DNA of 64,000 bases from Streptomyces sedi (GCF_006335015.1 NZ_VDGT01000005.1:62001-126000), one strand, 5' to 3'. Counted from the first letter of the stretch, positions 17,280 to 25,823 are shown. Notes: generated from the letters alone by a model not told the origin. Numbers and translations: made by a program.

Positions 17280-18071
17280 GTGTCGCCGTCCGAGGTGCGC
17301 AGACCCTCCGCCGGAAGCGGCGGGGTGCAGTCCCTGGAAAGGGCCTTCGCGCTGCTGGAGCTGATGGCCGACGCGGGGGGCGAGACCGGGCTGAGCGAGC
17401 TGGCCGCCAGCAGCGGGCTGCCGCTGCCCACCATCCACCGGCTGATGCGTACGCTGGTCGCCTGCGGCTATGTCCGCCAACAGCCCAACCGCCGCTACGC
17501 GTTGGGCCCCCGGCTGATCCGGCTCGGGGAGGCGGCGGCGCGCCCGCTGACGACCTGGGCGCGCCCCTATCTGGCGCGGCTGGTGGCCGAGACCGGCGAG
17601 ACGGCGAACATGGCGCTGCTCGACGGCGACGAGGCGGTCTATGTGGCGCAGGTGCCGTCCCGGCACTCGATGCGGATGTTCACCGAGGTCGGCCGACGGG
17701 TGCTGCCGCACTGCACCGGTGTCGGCAAGGCGCTGCTGTCCGGGCTGGACGACGACGAGGTGCGGGCGCTGCTGCGGCGGACCGGGATGCCGGCGTCGAC
17801 CGAGCGCACCCTGACCACCCCGGAGGCGTTCCTGCGGGCGTTGGGGGCGGTGCGCGAGCGGGGCTTCGCCGTGGACGACGGCGAGCAGGAGACGGGCGTG
17901 CGCTGCATCGCCGTCGTGCTGCCGCACGCGCCGACCGCCGCCGCGATATCGGTCTCGGGGCCGGCAGGGCGGCTGACCGACGAGGCGGTGGAGAAGCTGG
18001 CGCCGCTGCTGCGCGAGGTCGCGGCGGAGCTGGGCGCCGCGCTCGCCACCTCGCCGGAGAGCGGGGAGTGA
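17280..18071 (+). CDS. IclR family transcriptional regulator (AllR-like by context)
   Basis: A 263-residue regulator. The N-terminal winged helix (GLSELAASSGLPLPTIHRLMRTLV) and the C-terminal effector domain (NMALLDGDEAVYVAQVPS, LPHCTGVGKALLSG, RGFAVDDGEQETGVRCIAV) are standard IclR. In Streptomyces an IclR protein (AllR) represses allantoin genes and the linked malate synthase; the same gene order here (regulator, small gene, malate synthase) suggests the same role, sensing glyoxylate or an allantoin breakdown product. GTG start with TGGAGGAA 7 nt upstream. Allantoinase and allantoicase genes are absent from the window. Confidence 0.85.
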   Translation: MSPSEVRRPSAGSGGVQSLERAFALLELMADAGGETGLSELAASSGLPLPTIHRLMRTLVACGYVRQQPNRRYALGPRLIRLGEAAARPLTTWARPYLARLVAETGETANMALLDGDEAVYVAQVPSRHSMRMFTEVGRRVLPHCTGVGKALLSGLDDDEVRALLRRTGMPASTERTLTTPEAFLRALGAVRERGFAVDDGEQETGVRCIAVVLPHAPTAAAISVSGPAGRLTDEAVEKLAPLLREVAAELGAALATSPESGE

Positions 18072-18139
18072 CGCACCCCGGCGCGGTCCGTCCCTGACCC
18101 CTCGGGCCCGAAGCGGCTGACCGGAGGAGGTGGCGGTCC

Positions 18140-18750
18140 TTGCGTCGGACGGTGGCCGGGCCGCTGTTGGCGCCCGGCGGGGGTGGCGGCTCGGGGGGCG
18201 CCCGAAGGCGTTGCCGCGTCATCGGGGGCGCCCACTGGTCGAGTTGGCGTGCGACGGGTTGCGCGCGGCCGGTTGTGCGCCGGTGGTCGTGGTGGTGGAG
18301 GCCGGCGCGGACGAGGTGCTGGCCGGGGCACGGCTGGACGGGTGCCGGGTGGTGCGCACCCCGGCGCGGGAGTCGGGCGTGGGCTCCTCGCTGCGCGCCG
18401 GCCTCGCGGCGCTCGCCGCGCCGACGCCGCCCACGGCGGCGCTGGTGGCCCTCGTCGACCAGCCCTTCGTGGGCGCGGCGGCGATGGCACGGGTCGCGGC
18501 GGTGTGCGACTCCCCCGACGTCCTGGCGGCGGCGAGCTACAGGGGCGCGCGCGGCCACCCCGTGCTGCTGGGCGCCGCGCACTTCGCCGGCGTGACGGCT
18601 GGCGCGCGCGGCGATCGGGGGGCGCGTGACTATCTGCGGGCGCGTGCCGACCGGCTGACACGGGTGGAGTGTGGTGACGTGGGCAGCCCGGAGGATATCG
18701 ACCACCCCGCCGACCTGGGACGACTGAGCGAACCTCCACCCCATCGTTGA
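18140..18750 (+). pseudogene. MobA/MocA-like nucleotidyltransferase, frameshifted near the N-terminus
   Basis: The family (molybdenum cofactor cytidylyl/guanylyltransferases serving XDH-type enzymes) begins VAGLLLAAGxGxRLGGRPKALL. Here GGAGGAGG and TTG at 18140 start a frame reading TVAGPLLAPGGGG, while WRLGGRPKALPRHRGRPLVE is in a different frame. Adding one G to the five-G run at 18179-18183 joins them perfectly. The rest is intact (VVVVEAGADEVL, LVALVDQPFVG, GHPVLLG). So either a real one-base loss or a homopolymer sequencing error. As written the loop that binds NTP is broken. Read-through from another start at 18130 would lack the motif. Confidence 0.7.
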
Positions 18751-18752
18751 TC

Positions 18753-18767
18753 TTCCACAATGTAGAA
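18753..18767. promoter_or_regulatory. candidate IclR operator upstream of aceB
   Basis: TTCCACaatGTAGAA is a 15-bp imperfect palindrome in an AT-rich gap just before malate synthase, 53 bp from its ATG. Its size and composition fit IclR-family sites, so it is a good candidate site for the protein encoded at 17280. Confidence 0.5.
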
Positions 18768-18820
18768 ACTACTATCCATTTTTGCTGCCCCAGAGGTGGA
18801 ACCGTCACTAAGGAGTTCCC

Positions 18821-20416
18821 ATGTCAGCCGTCACCGTGGAAGCCCGGCACCAGGTGCCGCGCCAGGACGAGGTGCTCACCCCCGAGGCGCTGGACTTCCT
18901 CGCACAGCTGCACCAGCGGTTCACCCCGCGCCGGGACGAGTTGCTGGCCCTGCGCGCCGAGCGTCGCGCGGAGATCGCCCGCACCGGCCGGCTGGACTTC
19001 CTGCCGGGGACGGCGGAGGTCAGGGAGGGCGAGTGGTCCGTCGCCCCGGCGCCGCCCGCGCTCCAGGACCGGCGGGTCGAGATCACCGGCCCCGCCGAGC
19101 GCAAGATGACCGTGAACGCCCTCAACTCCGGCGCCCGGGTCTGGCTGGCGGACTTCGAGGACGCCCTCTCCCCCACCTGGGAGAACGTGATCGGCGGCCA
19201 GCTGTCCCTCGCCGACGCCTACCGCCGGCGCATCGACTTCACCGACGAACGCGGCAAGCGCTACGCGCTGCGCCCCGACGCCGAGTTGGCGACCGTGGTC
19301 GCCCGCCCCCGGGGCTGGCACCTCGACGAGCGCCATCTCACCGTCGGGGGCCGGGAGATCCCCGGCGCGCTGGTCGACTTCGGGCTCTACTTCTTCCACA
19401 ACGCCCGCTGGCTGATGGACATGGGCAAGGGCCCGTACTTCTACCTGGCCAAGCTGGAGTCGCACCTGGAGGCGCGGCTGTGGAACGACGTCTTCGTCTT
19501 CGCCCAGGAGGCCCTGGGCCTGCCGCACGGCACCGTGCGGGCGACGGTCCTGATCGAGACGGTCACCGCAGCGTTCGAGATGGAGGAGATCCTCTACGAA
19601 CTGCGCGACCACGCCTCCGGTCTGAACGCCGGCCGCTGGGACTACCTCTTCTCTATCGTGAAGAACTTCCGGGACGGCGGGGAGGGTTACGTCCTGCCGG
19701 ACCGCAACGCGGTGACCATGACCGCCCCCTTCATGCGCGCCTACACCGAGCTGCTGGTGCGGACCTGCCACAAGCGCGGCGCCCACGCGATCGGCGGGAT
19801 GGCCGCGTTCATCCCGTCCAAGGACGCCGAGGTCAACAAGGTGGCCTTCGAGAAGGTGCGCACCGACAAGGAGCGCGAGGCGGCGGACGGCTTCGACGGG
19901 TCCTGGGTCGCGCACCCGGGCCTGGTGCCGGTCGCCGAGGGCGCCTTCGACGCGGTGCTGGGCGCGCGCCCGCACCAGAAGGACCGGCTGCGCGAGGAGG
20001 TGCGGGTCACCGCCGAGGAGCTGCTGGACATCGGCTCGGTCCCGGCCCGCCCGACCGTCGAGGGGCTGCGCAACGCGGTCCAGGTCGGCACCCGCTACCT
20101 CCAGTCCTGGCTGGCCGGCCGGGGCGCGGTCGCCGTCTTCCACCTGATGGAGGACGTGGCGACCGCTGAGATCTCGCGCTCGCAGATCTGGCAGTGGATC
20201 AACGCCGGAGTGCTGCTGGACAACGGCGAGCGGGTCACCCGCGCCTACGTCCGCCAGGTCGCCGCCGACCAGCTGGTGGGGATCCGCGACGAGGTGGGCG
20301 AGGACGCCTATGTCGCCGGGGGCTGGGAGCGCGCCTACGACCTGCTGATGGAGATCGCGCTCGACGAGTCCTATGTCGACTTCCTGACCCTGCCGGCCTA
20401 CCGGCTGCTGGACTGA
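18821..20416 (+). CDS. aceB: malate synthase A
   Basis: A 531-residue malate synthase, which condenses glyoxylate with acetyl-CoA to malate. Family blocks are complete: VNALNSGARVWLADFEDALSP, ATVLIETVTAAFEMEEILYELRDHASGLNAGRWDYLF (catalytic Arg and Mg-binding Glu), GGMAAFIPSK and the late LMEDVATAEISRSQIWQWI. The length matches isoform A. AAGGAG is 6 nt before the ATG. It would use glyoxylate from purine (allantoin) or acetate metabolism, and the upstream IclR regulator and operator suggest inducible control. Confidence 0.95.
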   Translation: MSAVTVEARHQVPRQDEVLTPEALDFLAQLHQRFTPRRDELLALRAERRAEIARTGRLDFLPGTAEVREGEWSVAPAPPALQDRRVEITGPAERKMTVNALNSGARVWLADFEDALSPTWENVIGGQLSLADAYRRRIDFTDERGKRYALRPDAELATVVARPRGWHLDERHLTVGGREIPGALVDFGLYFFHNARWLMDMGKGPYFYLAKLESHLEARLWNDVFVFAQEALGLPHGTVRATVLIETVTAAFEMEEILYELRDHASGLNAGRWDYLFSIVKNFRDGGEGYVLPDRNAVTMTAPFMRAYTELLVRTCHKRGAHAIGGMAAFIPSKDAEVNKVAFEKVRTDKEREAADGFDGSWVAHPGLVPVAEGAFDAVLGARPHQKDRLREEVRVTAEELLDIGSVPARPTVEGLRNAVQVGTRYLQSWLAGRGAVAVFHLMEDVATAEISRSQIWQWINAGVLLDNGERVTRAYVRQVAADQLVGIRDEVGEDAYVAGGWERAYDLLMEIALDESYVDFLTLPAYRLLD

Positions 20417-20426
20417 CGCGTGCCGC

Positions 20427-20456
20427 CGGCTCGCCGGCCGCTCAGCCGGCGAGCCG
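20427..20456 (+). terminator. hairpin terminator after aceB
   Basis: A perfect 12-bp stem (20427-20438 with 20445-20456) and 6-nt loop. The stop codon of the convergent methyltransferase lies in the loop, so that gene's 3' end is part of the hairpin. Confidence 0.7.
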
Positions 20457-21224
20457 CAGCACCACCGTCCGCGACACCCCGCCGTGCCCCGCGCGTTCGT
20501 CGACCACCCGAAGCCCGGCGGTCGCGCACTGGCGCAGCACCCACTCGTGGGAGACCCGCAGCTTGCGGTAACTCCCCGTCTTCAGCGTCCAGTTCTCGCC
20601 GACGTGCTCGCGCACATGCACCAGGTCGTGGACGACCACGGTGTAGTCGTCGAAGTCGTCCGGGTACTCCAGGAAACACGTCATGATCCGGTCCTCCGTG
20701 GCCCGCACCGGAAGGAAACGGTCGGTCCCGGTGAGCGGAACGGTCAGATCCCGGTAGGAGAGCACCACGGTGCCGTCCGGGGTGAGCGCGGCGGCGATGT
20801 CGTTGAGCAGCGCCGCCACGTCGCCCCTGGTGGGCAGGTGGGTCAGCGTGTCGCCGAGGCAGACCACCGCGTCCGCCGTACCCGGGCCGACGTGCTCGCG
20901 CAGCGCGGTGCGCAGGTCGGCGTGGACCGGGCGCACGGCCGGCACGCCGGCCGCGTGCCGGCCCAGCTCCTCCAGCAGCGGCCGGCTCAGGTCGACGGCC
21001 AGCACCGTCCCGAAGCCCAGCGCGGCCAGCGCCAGGCTGGTGTGGCCAGGACCGCAGCCGAGGTCGACGGCCCGCCGGCCGGCGCCGTCCGGCAGCACGC
21101 CCCACTCCGCGAGCAGCGCCCGCTGCCCCGCGACCAGATCCGGCAGGTCGCCGCCCAGCATCCAGGTGTAGTGCTCCGCGAGCAGCCGGTCGTAGTGGTC
21201 GACGGCGAGGGTGGTGGGCGGCAT
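20442..21224 (-). CDS. class I SAM-dependent methyltransferase
   Basis: A 260-residue methyltransferase. Motif I is AVDLGCGPGHTSLALAALGF, motif II the acidic VLAVDLSRPLLEEL, and motif IV ADAVVCLGDTLTHLP. The C-terminal beta-rich part (VLSYRDLTVPLTGTDRFLPV, then WTLKTGSYRKLRVSHEWVL) is found in small-molecule methylases. Substrate unknown. ATG at 21224 is preceded by GGAAGGGG; a GTG five codons upstream is less likely. Divergent from an Lrp regulator with a shared dyad between them. Confidence 0.75.
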   Translation of the reverse strand: MPPTTLAVDHYDRLLAEHYTWMLGGDLPDLVAGQRALLAEWGVLPDGAGRRAVDLGCGPGHTSLALAALGFGTVLAVDLSRPLLEELGRHAAGVPAVRPVHADLRTALREHVGPGTADAVVCLGDTLTHLPTRGDVAALLNDIAAALTPDGTVVLSYRDLTVPLTGTDRFLPVRATEDRIMTCFLEYPDDFDDYTVVVHDLVHVREHVGENWTLKTGSYRKLRVSHEWVLRQCATAGLRVVDERAGHGGVSRTVVLRLAG

Positions 21225-21301
21225 GGCGTCCCCTTCCACGGTTGGGGCGGCGCGGTCTGGCCCCCGAACCTAGCCCGAGGTACGTCCACATGGAGGACTG
21301 A

Positions 21302-21316
21302 CCGAACGATGTTCGG
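21302..21316. promoter_or_regulatory. dyad between methyltransferase and Lrp genes
   Basis: CCGAACgatGTTCGG is a perfect 6-bp inverted repeat with 3-nt spacer, 13 bp before the Lrp start. It fits an autoregulatory Lrp/AsnC site that could also govern the divergent methyltransferase. Confidence 0.5.
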
Positions 21317-21329
21317 AGTTGGTCGCAGA

Positions 21330-21809
21330 ATGGCGACCATGGACGACACTGATTCGGCGCTCCTCGGGCATCTCCAGCGTGACGCACGGCTCACCAACCG
21401 TGAGTTGGCGCGGCTGACCGGCATCGCGCCCTCGACCTGTCTGGAGCGGGTGCGCAACCTGCGGGCCCGGGGCGTCATCACCGGGTACCACGCGGCCGTC
21501 GACCCCAGGGCGCTCGGCCGTTCGCTCCAGGCGTTGATCTTCGCCCGGCTGCGCCCGCTCAGCCGGGAGGTGATCACCAGCTTCCGCGGCTATCTCTCGG
21601 GGCTGCCCGAAGTGCTGTCGGTCCTGGTGGTCTCCGGCGACGAGGACTTCGTGATCCATGTCGCCGTGCCGACCATCGAGGATCTGCACGCGTTCCTGAT
21701 GGACCGGGTCAGCGCCCGCCGCGAGGTGGTGGACTTCCGTTCGTCCGTGATCTACCAGCGGACCGTCACCCAGGTGCTGACGCCGCTGGGCGGGGCGGAC
21801 GAAGGCTGA
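21330..21809 (+). CDS. Lrp/AsnC family transcriptional regulator
   Basis: A 159-residue regulator: N-terminal HTH (LLGHLQRDARLTNRELARLTGIAPSTCLERV in the family pattern) and C-terminal RAM ligand domain (LSVLVVSGDEDFVIHVAVPTIEDLHAFL). Such proteins sense amino acids. Its likely targets are itself and the divergent methyltransferase, across the dyad at 21302-21316. ATG at 21330 is used; the ATG three codons later is equally possible. Confidence 0.85.
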   Translation: MATMDDTDSALLGHLQRDARLTNRELARLTGIAPSTCLERVRNLRARGVITGYHAAVDPRALGRSLQALIFARLRPLSREVITSFRGYLSGLPEVLSVLVVSGDEDFVIHVAVPTIEDLHAFLMDRVSARREVVDFRSSVIYQRTVTQVLTPLGGADEG

Positions 21810-21833
21810 ACGCCCCCGCGGCGCGGGGGCGTT
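21809..21833. terminator. bidirectional hairpin terminator
   Basis: AACGCCCCCGCG (21809-21820) and its exact complement (21822-21833) flank one base. It lies between the convergent lrp and oxidoreductase genes. Confidence 0.75.
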
Positions 21834-21837
21834 CGAC

Positions 21838-23106
21838 TCAGGCGGCGGTCACCCGCACCGGGTGGTGGACGACCGCGTCGAAGAGATAGCCCTGCTCGTT
21901 GAAGACGGTGCGCTCCGGCTGGCGGGCGCCGGTGGCGTCGGTGGCCCTGGCCAGCAGCGTCGCGGGCCCCGGCTCGGTGGGCGTCCACGGCACCGACCAG
22001 CGCACCCAGCGGTCGGCGCGCGGCGCGTCCCGCAGGCGCGCGGGCCGCCAGCGCGCTCCCCCGTCCACGCTGACCTCGACCGAACGGATCGGTGCCGCGC
22101 CCGACCAGGAGCGGCCCGTGAGTCGCTGGGGCACGCCTGCCGTCAGCGGCGCGTCCCATTCGAGCTCGAAGGCGCTCTTGAGGGTCTGCCTGGTCAGCGG
22201 CGCCGACCCGCCCTCGGGGTGGTCGGGTCCGAAGAGGCGGTAGAGGTCGGTGTTCCACGGCGAGTAGAGGGGAACGGTGGAGACCTCGATGTCGCCGACC
22301 CACTTGATCGACGCGATCCCGACCCAGGACGGCACCACCACCCGCACGGGATGGCCGTGGTCGGGCGGCAGCGGCTCGCCGTTCATCTCGTAGGCGAGCA
22401 GCACGTCGTCCAGCGCCTTGGCCAGCGGCAGCGGACGGCGCACCCTGCCGAGCGCGTTGCCCGAGGAGTCCTCGTAGGGGTCGTCGAGGCCACGCGGCTG
22501 AACGTCGACGGCCTCCGGACGCAGCCCGGCCCGGCGCAGCACCTCGGCCAGCCGCACCCCGCGCCAGCGCGCGACGCCGATGGCGCCCAGCTTCCAGGCG
22601 GTGCCGGAGACCGTCTCGCCCTGCTGGGAGGTAAAGAAACTGCGCCCGTTGCCGGCACACTCCACGGCGGCGGTGTGCTCGGTGGCGGGCAGCGCCCGCA
22701 GCTCGTCCAGTCCGAACTCCACGGAACCCGCGCGCACCCCGTCGCCCCAGACGGTCAGCCGCCAGTCGTCGGCCGAGAGGGCGGGGGTGGCCGTGTGGTT
22801 CCGCACGAAGAACAGCTCGTTGGGCGTGTGGTAGCCCGCGTTCCGCAGCGCGGACCAGCGGGTTTCCGCGTTGGTTCCGTGCACGACGAAGTAGTCGTCG
22901 GGCAGCGGCTTGACGATGCCGGGCGCCGGGTCGTCGGCGGTGCGCGCCGGGCGCGCGGCGCCGAGGGTGCCGCCGGCGGCGGCCAGCGCCCCGCCGGCCG
23001 CCAACAGCCGCAGCAGCACCCGGCGTTCGACGCCCTCGGCGCGGGCCCTTCCGTCGAGGAACTGCCGCAGCCGGCGGCGGTCGTGGTGCCTCTCGTCGAT
23101 GGTCAT
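21838..23106 (-). CDS. sulfite-oxidase-type molybdopterin oxidoreductase
   Basis: A 422-residue protein. The N-terminus has a hydrophobic Ala-rich stretch (residues 29-50, RRVLLRLLAAGGALAAAGG) that may be a signal or anchor. The oxidoreductase molybdopterin domain has the Mo-ligand Cys in HTAAVECAGNGRSFF; the SWVGIASIKWVGDIEVS segment and the C-terminal Mo-co dimerisation domain (SVEVSVDGGARWRPARL...WVRWSVPW) complete a sulfite oxidase architecture without haem. Such enzymes oxidise sulfite or related compounds in or near the membrane. The twin Arg is weak, so Tat export is uncertain. Confidence 0.85.
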   Translation of the reverse strand: MTIDERHHDRRRLRQFLDGRARAEGVERRVLLRLLAAGGALAAAGGTLGAARPARTADDPAPGIVKPLPDDYFVVHGTNAETRWSALRNAGYHTPNELFFVRNHTATPALSADDWRLTVWGDGVRAGSVEFGLDELRALPATEHTAAVECAGNGRSFFTSQQGETVSGTAWKLGAIGVARWRGVRLAEVLRRAGLRPEAVDVQPRGLDDPYEDSSGNALGRVRRPLPLAKALDDVLLAYEMNGEPLPPDHGHPVRVVVPSWVGIASIKWVGDIEVSTVPLYSPWNTDLYRLFGPDHPEGGSAPLTRQTLKSAFELEWDAPLTAGVPQRLTGRSWSGAAPIRSVEVSVDGGARWRPARLRDAPRADRWVRWSVPWTPTEPGPATLLARATDATGARQPERTVFNEQGYLFDAVVHHPVRVTAA

Positions 23107-23175
23107 GGCCCGGCATCCTGCGTCAACGGCGCGCGGGATGCCATTGCGGCGCCTTAAGGCCGTGTGAACTTTCCG

Positions 23176-23349
23176 TCAACCGGCCGCCCGCGCGGCCAGG
23201 CGGTGTGCCTGGCCCCTGGCCTCGACGGCGACCGCGGCCTGGTCGGCGGTGACCAGCACGGCGTCCTCCACCACCGGCACGCCGTTGACCAGCGAGAGCG
23301 CAACGGGCGCCGGCGGGCCGCGCACCAGGTCCCTCGGTCGTCAACGGTT
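23176..23349 (-). pseudogene. C-terminal remnant of an amidohydrolase (8-oxoguanine deaminase-like)
   Basis: Reading the minus strand from an in-frame stop near 23347 to the TGA at 23176 gives about 55 residues: RDLVRGPPAPVALSLVNG, then VPVVEDAVLVTADQ and a basic, Ala-rich helix ending RLAARAAG. This matches the final beta-sandwich and helix of AtzA/TrzA-type amidohydrolases (VNGRVVVEDGRLV-type strand). There is no start, barrel or metal ligands. It follows the HTH gene directly, where such a deaminase or hydantoinase gene could once have been complete. Confidence 0.6.
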
Positions 23350-23395
23350 CGTTGAAGTCGGGGCTGGACGTGTCCGCGTCGGGACGCCCTCCGAC

Positions 23396-23845
23396 TCAGC
23401 CGCCGGTGGCCCTGTTGAGGTAGTTGTAGACGGTGAACCGGCTGACGCCGAGCGCGGCGGCGACCGTCTCCACGCCGTGCCGCAGGGCGAAGGCGCCGCG
23501 CTGCTCCAGGCCGCTGACGATCCGTTGCTTGGTCCTGCGGTCCAGCTCGGCCAACGGGCGGCCGTGGCGGCGGCGCAGGTCGTCCAGGAGGTGGTCGAGC
23601 GAGTCGGACAGCAGCGGCAACCGCACGGCGGCCACGGTCGCGCCCTCCCAGCACAGCGGCACGTCGTCCTCCCCCGCCTCCAGCGGATCGACCAACTCCC
23701 CGCCGATGGCGGTCAACAGCGGGCCGATCGCGGTCAGAAAGCGTTCCTCCTCGGTCGGGGGCAGCTCGTCCGTCTCCCCCATCCCCTCCTCCGGGAGTCC
23801 GGGCGGCTCCCACGGCCGGCGGCTCCCGCGCTCGCCCGCGTTCAC
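23396..23845 (-). CDS. YheO/DauR-like HTH regulator
   Basis: A 149-residue protein. The last 50 residues (LDRRTKQRIVSGLEQRGAF, then VETVAAALGVSRFTVYNYLNRA) are the C-terminal HTH typical of YheO/DauR-type regulators; the N-terminal half is short for the PAS-like YheO domain and may be reduced. The GTG at 23845 overlaps the upstream stop (GTGA). It sits between a thiamine-binding-like gene and an amidohydrolase remnant, so its former target may have been a purine or hydantoin catabolic gene. Confidence 0.65.
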   Translation of the reverse strand: MNAGERGSRRPWEPPGLPEEGMGETDELPPTEEERFLTAIGPLLTAIGGELVDPLEAGEDDVPLCWEGATVAAVRLPLLSDSLDHLLDDLRRRHGRPLAELDRRTKQRIVSGLEQRGAFALRHGVETVAAALGVSRFTVYNYLNRATGG

Positions 23846-24129
23846 CGGGGCCTCTCCCCGTCGGCGGGCGGCCGGGAGCCGGTGTCAACGGCGTCAACGG
23901 ACTCGACCTGAACGGATATTCGGGTGGCACCGGCGTCGAAGGCACGGCGCAGCAGGTCGTGGACGGCCTCTATCACCGCGTCCCGCCCGCCCTCGGCGCT
24001 GTGGCCGAACGGCCCGACCTCCACCGCCTCCAAGCCGGCCTCGCCGACCACTTCGCGGGCGACCAGCGCGTGGGGCGGCGCCTCACCGAGGTCGAAGGGC
24101 TCCGTCGAGAACTCAAGTCTCAGTCGCAC
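23842..24129 (-). CDS. MTH1187/YkoF-like small thiamine-binding-type protein
   Basis: A 95-residue protein with the ferredoxin-like pattern of the MTH1187 (UPF0045)/YkoF superfamily: LEFSTEPFDLGEAPPHALVA, GLEAVEVGPFGHSAEGGRDAV and GATRISVQVESVD. Relatives bind thiamine or related pyrimidines; binding here is inferred only from fold resemblance. Its stop overlaps the next start by 4 bp, so the two are co-translated. Confidence 0.6.
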   Translation of the reverse strand: MRLRLEFSTEPFDLGEAPPHALVAREVVGEAGLEAVEVGPFGHSAEGGRDAVIEAVHDLLRRAFDAGATRISVQVESVDAVDTGSRPPADGERPR

Positions 24130-24203
24130 GCGCCCACACTAGTGGCGCTCCCGGTCACGCGGCGGCACTTGGCCGGGAGTCGCCCCCGCGCCGGTCGCCG
24201 CGG

Positions 24204-25754
24204 TCAGGCCAGCCGGCTGTGGCGGGCCAGAGCCGCGTTCAGCTCGGCCCGCTGCCGGTGGGTCATCGGCCCGAGGACGCAGACGGGGACCAGCCGGTGG
24301 GCGCCCGTCCCGACCTCCTTGAGGCGCGGCGGCCAGCCGGCGGGCCGCCTCGACGCGGTGGGCGAGGCCGCGTCCTTCACGAACTCGACGTGCAGGCCCG
24401 TGTAGCGGTAGAGCGGCTCCTCGTAGTCGATCTCCTTGACGACGGTCCTGCGGAACTCGTGCCACCCGTACGCGCGTTCCTCGTAGTCGCTGGTGGTCTC
24501 AATGCCCTGCGGCCCGACGCGCAGCGCCCAGGCGGGCTTGCGGTGCGTGAGCCTGTGGAAGAGGCGAAAGGCGAGCAGGGTCGGGGGGGCCATCACGAAC
24601 GTGACGGAGGACACCACGAACAGAGTGAGCCATCCCTCGTTCTCCTCCCCCTGCCGCGGCTCCACCTGGCCCGCGCTCGCCACGAACCACGTCCCGAGCG
24701 CGCCGAGCACCGCGGCGACCACCAACCCCCAGGTCCAGGCCCGCAGCGTGCGTGTGTCGGTGTAGTGGGACAGGGGCTCCCGCCCCGTCCAGGAGAGCTC
24801 GAACGTCTCGGCGGAGCCGTTCGGTCGGCGCCCCTCGTCCAGCCGGTCGTCCAGCGGGCGCGTGGAGAACGAGCCGCCGTCCACCGTCTCCCGCCCCGCG
24901 ACGCCGGTCTCCTCCCGGCCGCCGTCGAGGCCGGCCCGCAGCCGCCCGAGGCGTTCGCGCACCTGGCGCGCGGTCTGGGGGCGCCGGTCGGGGTCGCGGT
25001 CCAGCAGCGCGGCGACCAGCGCCGTCACCGCCGGCGGCAGCTCGGGGCGGAGGGTGTCGAGCCGGGGCGCGTCCTCGTGCAGCTTGCGCTGGACGATCGC
25101 GAGGGGGTGGTGTCCCGTGAACGGCGGCCGGCCGCTGAGCAGGGCGAACAGCACGCCGCCGAGCGCGTACAGGTCGGAGCGCGCGTCGCCGCGTTCGGTC
25201 AGGAACTGCTCGGGCGCCCCGTACTCCGGGGTGCCGGCCGGGGACAGCAGCGAGGAGCCCGCCACGGAGGTGACGGCCTGGAGGAACCCGGCGATCCCGA
25301 AGTCCACGACCTTGACCCGCCCCTCCGGGGTGAGCATCACGTTGTGGGGCTTGATGTCGTAGTGGATGACGTGCGCCTCGTGCGCGGCGGTCAGCGCCGC
25401 GCAGATCTCCTCGGCGATCTCCAGCGCGCGGGCCACCGGGACCCCGGCGCGCAGGTGCCCGGTCAGCGTCGTGCCCTCGACCTTCTCCATGACCAGGAAG
25501 CGCGTGTCCCCGTGGACCCCCTGGTCGTGCAGGGCGACGACGTGGGGGTGGTTGATCCGCGCGGCGGCGACCGCCTCGCGCGCGAAGCGGCGGGGCAGGT
25601 CGGGGGAGACGGACTCGTCGAGGTGGAGCAGCTTGAGCGCGACCTCGCGGTGCAGGGCGCGGTCCCGCGCGGTCCAGACCTCGCCCATGCCGCCTCTGCC
25701 GAGCCGTTCGACCAGCTCGTAGCGTCCGGCGACCAGCTCACCTACCCGCTCCAC
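24204..25754 (-). CDS. membrane Ser/Thr protein kinase with non-RD catalytic loop
   Basis: A 516-residue Hanks-type kinase. Glycine loop GRGGMGEVW (19-27), ATP Lys 41, catalytic loop HYDIKPHN (131-138), DFG 151-153 and the GTPEYGAPEQ activation end are present. Tyr replaces the usual Arg of HRD, so it is a non-RD kinase and may not depend on activation-loop phosphorylation. After a linker come two transmembrane helices (about 345-365 and 385-410) and a cytoplasmic C-terminal domain with PH-like strands instead of PASTA repeats. GTG start. Substrates unknown. Confidence 0.88.
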   Translation of the reverse strand: MERVGELVAGRYELVERLGRGGMGEVWTARDRALHREVALKLLHLDESVSPDLPRRFAREAVAAARINHPHVVALHDQGVHGDTRFLVMEKVEGTTLTGHLRAGVPVARALEIAEEICAALTAAHEAHVIHYDIKPHNVMLTPEGRVKVVDFGIAGFLQAVTSVAGSSLLSPAGTPEYGAPEQFLTERGDARSDLYALGGVLFALLSGRPPFTGHHPLAIVQRKLHEDAPRLDTLRPELPPAVTALVAALLDRDPDRRPQTARQVRERLGRLRAGLDGGREETGVAGRETVDGGSFSTRPLDDRLDEGRRPNGSAETFELSWTGREPLSHYTDTRTLRAWTWGLVVAAVLGALGTWFVASAGQVEPRQGEENEGWLTLFVVSSVTFVMAPPTLLAFRLFHRLTHRKPAWALRVGPQGIETTSDYEERAYGWHEFRRTVVKEIDYEEPLYRYTGLHVEFVKDAASPTASRRPAGWPPRLKEVGTGAHRLVPVCVLGPMTHRQRAELNAALARHSRLA

Positions 25755-25823
25755 GGCCCACCCCCGCCCGCCACGGCCGTCGGGCGCGGGGCCCTGCCCA
25801 GGGGGCGCGCGGGGCCGTCGCTC

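Noticed and set aside
16847..17434. Minus-strand 195-codon frame opposite the start of the IclR gene
   Set aside because: Arg/Pro/Ala-rich shadow, no motif, and it overlaps a clear regulator gene.
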